Shown in pieces: positions 8,128-11,882 of a DNA stretch of 11,882 nucleotides. The notes under the pieces were generated by a model. The model was not told the DNA's origin. It searched no databases and saw only the letters and a list, made by a program, of their open reading frames with translations. How positions within the stretch are numbered: the first letter of the stretch is position 1; every line of letters starts with the position of its first letter. The DNA comes from Thermoleophilia bacterium (GTDB lineage: Bacteria; Actinomycetota; Thermoleophilia; Miltoncostaeales; Miltoncostaeaceae): the NCBI GenBank assembly GCA_029861485.1, contig JAOTZF010000024.1:1-11882 (forward strand), read 5' to 3'. The translations under genes and the position numbers were made by a program.

Positions 8128-8969
8128 GCGCGGATCACGACGGCCGCGAGCACCAGCACGCCAAGCCCGCAGCGGTAGACGACGAACGGCAGGAAGCTGT
8201 GGGTGCGCACGTAGCGCAGGAGAAAGGCGATGGCGAGGTAGCCGGTGATCGCGGAGCTGATGATGCCGATGACGAAAGCGCTCGTCGCACCGTCCGGCAG
8301 GCCGTCGCCGGCCACGAAGGTCTCGTAGCCTTTGAACACGCCGGCGCCGAAGATGATCGGCACCGACATCAGGAAGGCGAACCGGGTCGCGGATTCCCGG
8401 TTGAAGCCACGGGAGAGCCCGGCGCTGATCGTGATGCCCGACCGCGATACGCCGGGCATCAGCGCGAGGGTCTGAGCGACGCCGATGAACGCCGCGTCGT
8501 TGACCACCATCTGGTCCATCAGCTTATGGTGGGCCAGCAGCCGGTCGGCCGCGTAGAGCACGAGGCCGAATGCGATCAGCTGCACGCCGATGATCCAGGG
8601 CTCGCTGAGCGGCCCCTCGAAGAGGTCCGTCAACAGCGCCCCGGCGACAGCCGCCGGCACCGCGCTGAGGGCGATGTACCACGGCAGCTTCCTCTCGAAG
8701 TCGTCGACCTTCCGCTCGGCAAGACCCCGCCACGCGGATTTCGTGATCTTCACCAGGTCGCGCCGGAAGTAGATGACGACCGCCAGCAGCGTGCCCATGT
8801 GCAAAGCCACGTCGAACGTCTTGTTGAAGCTGCTGTCCTCACCCACGCTCGGCCAACCGAACAGCCACGGCACGATCGCGAGATGGCCGGACGACGAGAT
8901 GGGGAGAGGCTCGGTGATGCCCTGGACGATGCCCAGGATCAGCGCCTGCCAGTCGGCAAGGGTGCTCAC
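8124..8969 (-). CDS. uppP: Undecaprenyl-diphosphatase UppP (BacA family)
   Basis: Polytopic membrane enzyme of 281 residues, the usual length. It dephosphorylates undecaprenyl diphosphate on the outer face of the membrane, returning the lipid carrier for peptidoglycan and surface polysaccharide synthesis; overexpression gives bacitracin resistance in other bacteria. The family motifs are intact: the (E/Q)xxxE motif as QGITE (16-20), PISSSGHL (23-30) with His29, and PGVSRSGIT (172-180) with Arg176. The rest is hydrophobic helices (about 54-68, 98-115, 126-141, 197-212, 230-253, 265-280). Start is GTG at 8969 with no Shine-Dalgarno but a TAGCCT box 9 nt upstream. The stop lies in a CTAG shared with the convergent glycosidase. 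Its 3' neighbour and the sugar operon nearby fit an envelope-synthesis neighbourhood. Confidence 0.96.
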   Translation of the reverse strand: MSTLADWQALILGIVQGITEPLPISSSGHLAIVPWLFGWPSVGEDSSFNKTFDVALHMGTLLAVVIYFRRDLVKITKSAWRGLAERKVDDFERKLPWYIALSAVPAAVAGALLTDLFEGPLSEPWIIGVQLIAFGLVLYAADRLLAHHKLMDQMVVNDAAFIGVAQTLALMPGVSRSGITISAGLSRGFNRESATRFAFLMSVPIIFGAGVFKGYETFVAGDGLPDGATSAFVIGIISSAITGYLAIAFLLRYVRTHSFLPFVVYRCGLGVLVLAAVVIRA

Positions 8970-8978
8970 GAGCGCAAC

Positions 8979-8984
8979 AGGCTA
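8979..8984 (-). promoter_or_regulatory. Candidate -10 box TAGCCT for uppP
   Basis: TAGCCT lies 9 nt before the GTG at 8969, within the 80-bp gap after the small membrane protein gene. The gene has no Shine-Dalgarno, which fits a leaderless or near-leaderless transcript. TTGATC upstream is only 11 bp away and is too close for a normal -35. Confidence 0.35.
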
Positions 8985-9049
8985 GTGACCGGGGAGATCA
9001 ACCAGGAACGGGCAGGGGTAGCCATTCGTCCAGTTGAGAGCCGGGCGGC

Positions 9050-9442
9050 TCAGCTCTCGTCACGGTAGAGCCAGAGGGTCAGGATCGCAGCGGCGAGAGA
9101 GAAGATCAGCGCCAGGAACAGACCAAACTTGCGGTCGGCCCCCCCTGAGCCCTCCAGGAAGATCGCGAGCGTGATCACGAATGGGAAGAGAACCAACAGC
9201 GCGGCCTGCTTGACCGGCTTTACGGCCTCGTGGATCTCGATGTCGAAGGCCTCGGCCGCGAGCATTCCCCCTGCCGCCAGAGCCATGACGAGGAAGATCC
9301 AGAACGAGGGCACCCCCTCGTCGCCGCTCACGTCGAATCCGCCTGCCCCGTACCACGGCAAGAAGAGGGAGATCACGAACAGTCCGCAGGCCGCGGCGGC
9401 GCCGAGCATCTTCTGCTCACGGGTCAACTCTCGAAGGTTCAC
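9050..9442 (-). CDS. Small four-helix membrane protein of unknown function
   Basis: A 130-residue hydrophobic protein that I do not recognise as a named family. A short charged N-terminus (MNLRELTREQK) is followed by four predicted transmembrane helices at about 12-31, 47-65, 80-97 and 106-126. The first ends with FLPWYG (28-32 region), a motif seen at the membrane boundary of several small actinobacterial membrane proteins. A glycine- and acid-rich loop (33-46) lies between helices 1 and 2, and the tail YRDES is cytoplasmic or exposed depending on topology. Start is GTG at 9442, supported by AAGGAG 10 nt upstream; an in-frame extension to 9523 is rejected because it runs through that site. 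It is upstream of uppP on the same strand with an 80-bp gap, so co-transcription is possible but not shown. It is divergent from the metalloprotease. Confidence 0.75.
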   Translation of the reverse strand: MNLRELTREQKMLGAAAACGLFVISLFLPWYGAGGFDVSGDEGVPSFWIFLVMALAAGGMLAAEAFDIEIHEAVKPVKQAALLVLFPFVITLAIFLEGSGGADRKFGLFLALIFSLAAAILTLWLYRDES

Positions 9443-9452
9443 GGGCTCAGTT

Positions 9453-9458
9453 CTCCTT
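9453..9458 (-). promoter_or_regulatory. Shine-Dalgarno AAGGAG fixing the start of the four-helix protein
   Basis: AAGGAG lies 10 nt before the GTG at 9442. It is the clearest ribosome binding site in the window and decides the start against a longer in-frame reading. Most other genes here lack such a site. Confidence 0.7.
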
Positions 9459-9625
9459 GCTGGGGTACGACGGCTCGTCGGGCATTCAATCGCAAGCCTC
9501 GGACCGGTCCAGCGGGAAACCACTCGCGGCGGCCCCCTTCACATTCTGAGCCTCCCTTGAGCAGCTCCTTTACGAAGCCCACGAATCGCTCACGGGCGGC
9601 CCATCGGGAGCGAAGGCGCGCTTCT

Positions 9626-9631
9626 TAGGTT
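9626..9631 (+). promoter_or_regulatory. Candidate -10 box TAGGTT giving a leaderless metalloprotease transcript
   Basis: TAGGTT lies exactly 7 nt before the ATG at 9639, the spacing at which transcription would begin on the A of the start codon. There is no good Shine-Dalgarno before this gene. No convincing -35 is seen at 17-18 bp. Confidence 0.45.
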
Positions 9632-9638
9632 CGGCTGC

Positions 9639-10664
9639 ATGAGATTCACCACGGTCTTCGCAGCGGCGCTCACGGCCAGCGCCGCCCTGGCGACGACGGC
9701 GGCAGCAGCCGAGCAGGTCGTCAATGACAGCCGAGGCCGCCCGATCACCTTCGACGTCCAGGCTGCGGGAGTCGACGTCAACGGCTACGCGGCGATCCTC
9801 GACCGCTCCCTCCACGGCAACGAGATTAGCGATGTCGTCGTGCGGGTCATCCCTGAGAACCAGATTGCCCGCGAGTGCGGCTCCGGGGCGCTCGCCTGCT
9901 ATCAGTGGTCGAATCGTGGCGGCGCGCTGATCACCGTGCCGAGCATGCCGCCCGCCCAGGTGACCTCGCCGCTGGTGCACGAATACGGCCACCACGTGGA
10001 CGCCACATACGCCCACCTGGATAGCGCACGCGGACTGGACGGCACCGCCCGCTGGTGGAGCGCCCGAGGCATGGCCGCGCTGCTCTCGTCCGGCCAGGTC
10101 GCCTTCAGCTACGGCCTTGGATGGCCGCGGTCGGTCGCCGAGATCTTCGCCGAGGACTACAAGAACCTGAACGCGTCCGAGACCCGTCACCAGATCACCT
10201 GGCTCGGCGCACCCACCCAGCCCGTGCTCGACGCGATCCGGGCCGATCTCGGTGGTGGCGCGCCCGCCCCCAATCCCGGCCGATCCGGAAGCGGCGAGAC
10301 CAAGCCTCCAGGGACTCGGCCGACCACCAAGCCACCCGCCCCGCCGACCGGCAAGCGCGCCAAGAGCCGTTTCCGGGAGCGAGGCCGTATCGCCGCGCGC
10401 AAACGAAAGTCGATCCCCTTCCCGGTGCAAAGTGTCCGGCGCGTGAGGGCAGTCGTGCGCGTGACGAAGGGCAACGGGCGGCGCCCCCTCAAGGCCGCGC
10501 TGCGCTGCAATGCCAAGACCGTCACGACCAAGCGAGTGCGTCGCGGTAAGCCGACGCTGCTCATTGCCAGGCGCGTGACCCCTGGCCAGTGCACTCTCAG
10601 ACTCACCGCGAAGCGATCACCGGTGAGCTACGGCGTCTCGATCAAGAAGTCTCGCACGCCGTAG
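9639..10664 (+). CDS. Secreted putative zinc metalloprotease (HExxH) with Pro-rich linker and basic C-terminal tail
   Basis: A 341-residue exported protein. Residues 1-24 form a signal peptide (MRFTTVFAAALTASAALATT AAA) with likely cleavage before AEQ. The catalytic region (about 26-205) contains LVHEYGHHVD (112-121), an HExxH zinc motif with His114, Glu115 and His118. About 50 residues later VAEIFAEDY (166-174) offers Glu168 or Glu172 as a third ligand, which would make it gluzincin-like. Cys80 and Cys87 could form a disulfide. Residues about 205-240 are a Gly/Pro/Thr-rich linker. The C-terminal part (about 241-341) is strongly basic (many Arg and Lys) with a second Cys pair (290, 318) and may be a small beta domain binding anionic wall polymers; that role is inference. 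Start ATG at 9639 with a leaderless-type -10 box. I do not recognise a named peptidase family. Its substrate is unknown. Confidence 0.75.
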   Translation: MRFTTVFAAALTASAALATTAAAAEQVVNDSRGRPITFDVQAAGVDVNGYAAILDRSLHGNEISDVVVRVIPENQIARECGSGALACYQWSNRGGALITVPSMPPAQVTSPLVHEYGHHVDATYAHLDSARGLDGTARWWSARGMAALLSSGQVAFSYGLGWPRSVAEIFAEDYKNLNASETRHQITWLGAPTQPVLDAIRADLGGGAPAPNPGRSGSGETKPPGTRPTTKPPAPPTGKRAKSRFRERGRIAARKRKSIPFPVQSVRRVRAVVRVTKGNGRRPLKAALRCNAKTVTTKRVRRGKPTLLIARRVTPGQCTLRLTAKRSPVSYGVSIKKSRTP

Positions 10665-10668
10665 CGAA

Positions 10669-10691
10669 CTCGGGCACCCTCCCAGCCCGAG
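10669..10691 (+). terminator. Terminator-like hairpin after the metalloprotease
   Basis: CTCGGGC (10669-10675) and GCCCGAG (10685-10691) form a perfect 7-bp G+C stem with a 9-nt loop, starting 4 nt after the TAG stop. A G-rich stretch, not a T-tract, follows, so it is not a canonical intrinsic terminator. Hairpins of this type have been proposed to end transcripts in actinobacteria. Confidence 0.45.
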
Positions 10692-10769
10692 CGGGCGGGG
10701 GGCGCAACGTCCGCGCCGCCTCTATCGGCCCCGCGGCAACCGCATGGGTGACGCTGTCGCGTCAGCCCC

Positions 10770-11166
10770 ATGGAGCTTCGCCAACTCGGCTCGTCGGGTT
10801 TGCGAGTGAGCGCTCTCTCGCTCGGCGCGATGACCTTCGGCGCCGAGTCCGATGAGCAGACGTCGCGCGAGATACGTTCGTCGCCGCGGGCAGCACCTTG
10901 ATCGACACCGCCGACGTCTACTCCGACGGCGAGTCGGGGGCGGATCATCGGCCGCTGGCTCGCCGATTCGCCAGAGGCCGAGCGATCTCGTCATCGCGAC
11001 CAAGGGCAGGCTCCCGATGCCAACCGGTCCGGCCGATGTCGCGGCATCGCGACGCCATCTGCGGAGGGCCTGCGAGCAGAGCCTCCCCCGGCTCGGCGGC
11101 GACGGCATCGACCTCTACCGGCTGCACGGCTGGACCCGAAGCGAGCTGCCGCCGATCGGCGACTAG
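10770..11166 (+). pseudogene. Aldo/keto reductase relic: at least three frameshifts and a C-terminal truncation
   Basis: Translation in pieces gives an ordered aldo/keto reductase N-terminus. Frame one (10770-10874) reads MELRQLGSSGLRVSALSLGA then MTFG. Frame two (10877-10936) reads FVAAGSTLIDTADVYSDGES. After an extra base in a G run, frame one (10944-10982) reads IIGRWLADSPEAE. A third shift gives frame three (10984-11163) with DLVIATKG and GDGIDLYRLHGW. Together these hold all four family catalytic positions: Asp and Tyr of DTADVY, Lys of ATKG and His of YRLH. The reading then ends at TAG 11164-11166 after roughly 130 residues, against about 320-340 for an intact enzyme, so the rest of the barrel is gone. 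Three separate shifts plus truncation favour true gene decay over a sequencing error, though single shifts could be errors. The missing part has been replaced directly by the 3' end of the convergent hydrolase gene. Confidence 0.85.
11163..11166. other. CTAG shared by the reductase relic stop and the hydrolase stop
   Basis: The plus-strand relic ends at TAG 11164-11166 and the minus-strand hydrolase ends at TAG 11165-11163. This is the same 4-bp convergent arrangement as at 8124-8127. Here it marks the point where the reductase homology breaks off. Confidence 0.85.
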
Positions 11167-11861
11167 TTCAAGCGCACGGGCGGCGTGTGCCCGGGGATCA
11201 CGAGTGCCGGATCGAGCTCGCGAATTCGGGCGAATGCCTCGAGGTGCTGCTCGCGCTGCGGGAAGTCCTCCGGGAGCTCCATCCGAGCGAACCACTCCGG
11301 ATTGGGTCCGAGCGTGTCGCCGGCGATCACGGCGAGCCCGTCGTCGGTATCGACCGCGATCGCGATGTGCCCCGGTGAGTGTCCGGGGGTGTGGATCCAG
11401 CGCAGTCCGGGCCGGATCTCTCCCCGCTCCCCGCTCAGCAGATGCACCTCGGCAAGATCTCGCACCCCCCGATACGGGCCCGCATGGGGGTTCTCCATCT
11501 CGTCTTCGTGCACGTAGAGCTGCACGGGACCGAGCTGCGGTAGTGCGGTGACGTGATCGGAATGGAGGTGGGTCATGACGACCGTCGGGATGTCCTCAGG
11601 CTCGAGATCGTGCGTCTGCAGCGCGCCGATCAGCATGTCCCCTTGAGTCTGGTAGCCGGGATCGACGACGATGCTGTCCGGGCCACGGAGCAGAACGGTG
11701 TTCGGCCAGGCGATCATCGCAGGCACGGTGCCGGGCAGCTTGCGGTAGCTGCGGAAGGTCCCGTAGGTACTTGGGGCCCTCAGCTCCACGAACTCGTCGT
11801 CCTGAAGCGCGAACACCACCCGGTGCGCCGGAACCAGGATGTCGAGACTCCAGCGCGCCAC
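11163..11861 (-). CDS. Metallo-beta-lactamase-fold hydrolase
   Basis: A 232-residue cytoplasmic MBL-superfamily hydrolase; members include lactonases, glyoxalase II and other esterase-like enzymes. All dinuclear metal ligands are visible: THLHSDHV (97-104) supplies His98, His100, Asp102 and His103, TPGHSPGH (158-165) supplies His161, AGDTL (180-184) supplies Asp182, and VIPGHTPP (221-228) supplies His225. Earlier landmarks are WPNTVLLRG (52-60) and SIVVDPGYQTQGD (63-75). The spacing resembles the AHL-lactonase-like and MBLAC1-like branch, but the substrate cannot be assigned. GTG at 11861 is the first start codon seen, without a Shine-Dalgarno and with a weak TAGCCG 8 nt upstream. The frame stays open to the window end, so the true start could lie beyond it. 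It converges on the aldo/keto reductase relic. Confidence 0.9.
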   Translation of the reverse strand: MARWSLDILVPAHRVVFALQDDEFVELRAPSTYGTFRSYRKLPGTVPAMIAWPNTVLLRGPDSIVVDPGYQTQGDMLIGALQTHDLEPEDIPTVVMTHLHSDHVTALPQLGPVQLYVHEDEMENPHAGPYRGVRDLAEVHLLSGERGEIRPGLRWIHTPGHSPGHIAIAVDTDDGLAVIAGDTLGPNPEWFARMELPEDFPQREQHLEAFARIRELDPALVIPGHTPPVRLN

Positions 11862-11882
11862 GGCGCCAGCGGCTACTTCAGG

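Noticed and set aside
8199..9068. 289-codon plus-strand frame
   Set aside because: Antisense to uppP, which has intact family motifs.
9447..9485. Twelve-codon ORF (MPDEPSYPSKEN) just before the four-helix protein
   Set aside because: No promoter box or ribosome site precedes it and there is no codon bias that suggests a regulatory leader.
9443..9523. N-terminal extension of the four-helix protein
   Set aside because: It would read through the AAGGAG ribosome binding site and adds a basic stretch with no helix.
10898..11551. 217-codon plus-strand frame
   Set aside because: Only its first codons are reductase relic; the rest is out of frame and then antisense to the hydrolase.

Overview
The window is a very G+C-rich bacterial stretch in which G or C dominates third codon positions, many genes start with GTG, and most genes lack a Shine-Dalgarno sequence but carry a TAnnnT box just upstream of the start. 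Together with a secreted phosphodiester glycosidase carrying FlgD-like Ig domains, this suggests an actinobacterium, possibly of the Thermoleophilia/Solirubrobacterales type. That placement is inference; there is no rRNA or other marker here.

Left part (1-6276, all minus strand). Read in the direction of transcription, a PhoR-like sensor kinase (6276-5110) is followed at short spacings (46, 29 and 11 bp) by a DegT/DnrJ/EryC1 sugar aminotransferase, a DUF354 GT-B-like protein and a membrane-anchored CapD/WbpM-type nucleotide-sugar 4,6-dehydratase (stop at 1007). This looks like a small cell-surface sugar operon led by an orphan kinase. After about 320 bp without a large gene comes the N-terminal 228 codons of a SulP-family anion permease, cut by the left edge. 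The SulP leader holds a possible leaderless 15-codon upstream ORF with two Cys codons, whose stop overlaps an in-frame SulP ATG (TGATG).

Middle (6277-9442). An 81-bp divergent promoter region separates the kinase from a secreted phosphodiester glycosidase (plus strand). That gene converges, with overlapping stop codons in a CTAG palindrome, on uppP (undecaprenyl-diphosphatase, minus). Upstream of uppP on the same strand is a small four-helix membrane protein of unknown function. UppP recycles the lipid carrier used for peptidoglycan and surface glycans, so this part also fits a cell-envelope theme.

Right part (9443-11882). A secreted HExxH putative zinc metalloprotease with a proline-rich linker and a very basic tail has a candidate leaderless promoter and a terminator-like hairpin. 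After it come the remains of an aldo/keto reductase gene broken by at least three frameshifts and truncated after about one third, then a convergent metallo-beta-lactamase-fold hydrolase, again with stops overlapping in CTAG.

No tRNA, rRNA, CRISPR array, insertion sequence or phage gene was seen. The most interesting points are the Cys-containing leader ORF before SulP, the recurring leaderless-type promoter boxes, the kinase-headed sugar operon with DUF354, and the reductase relic.
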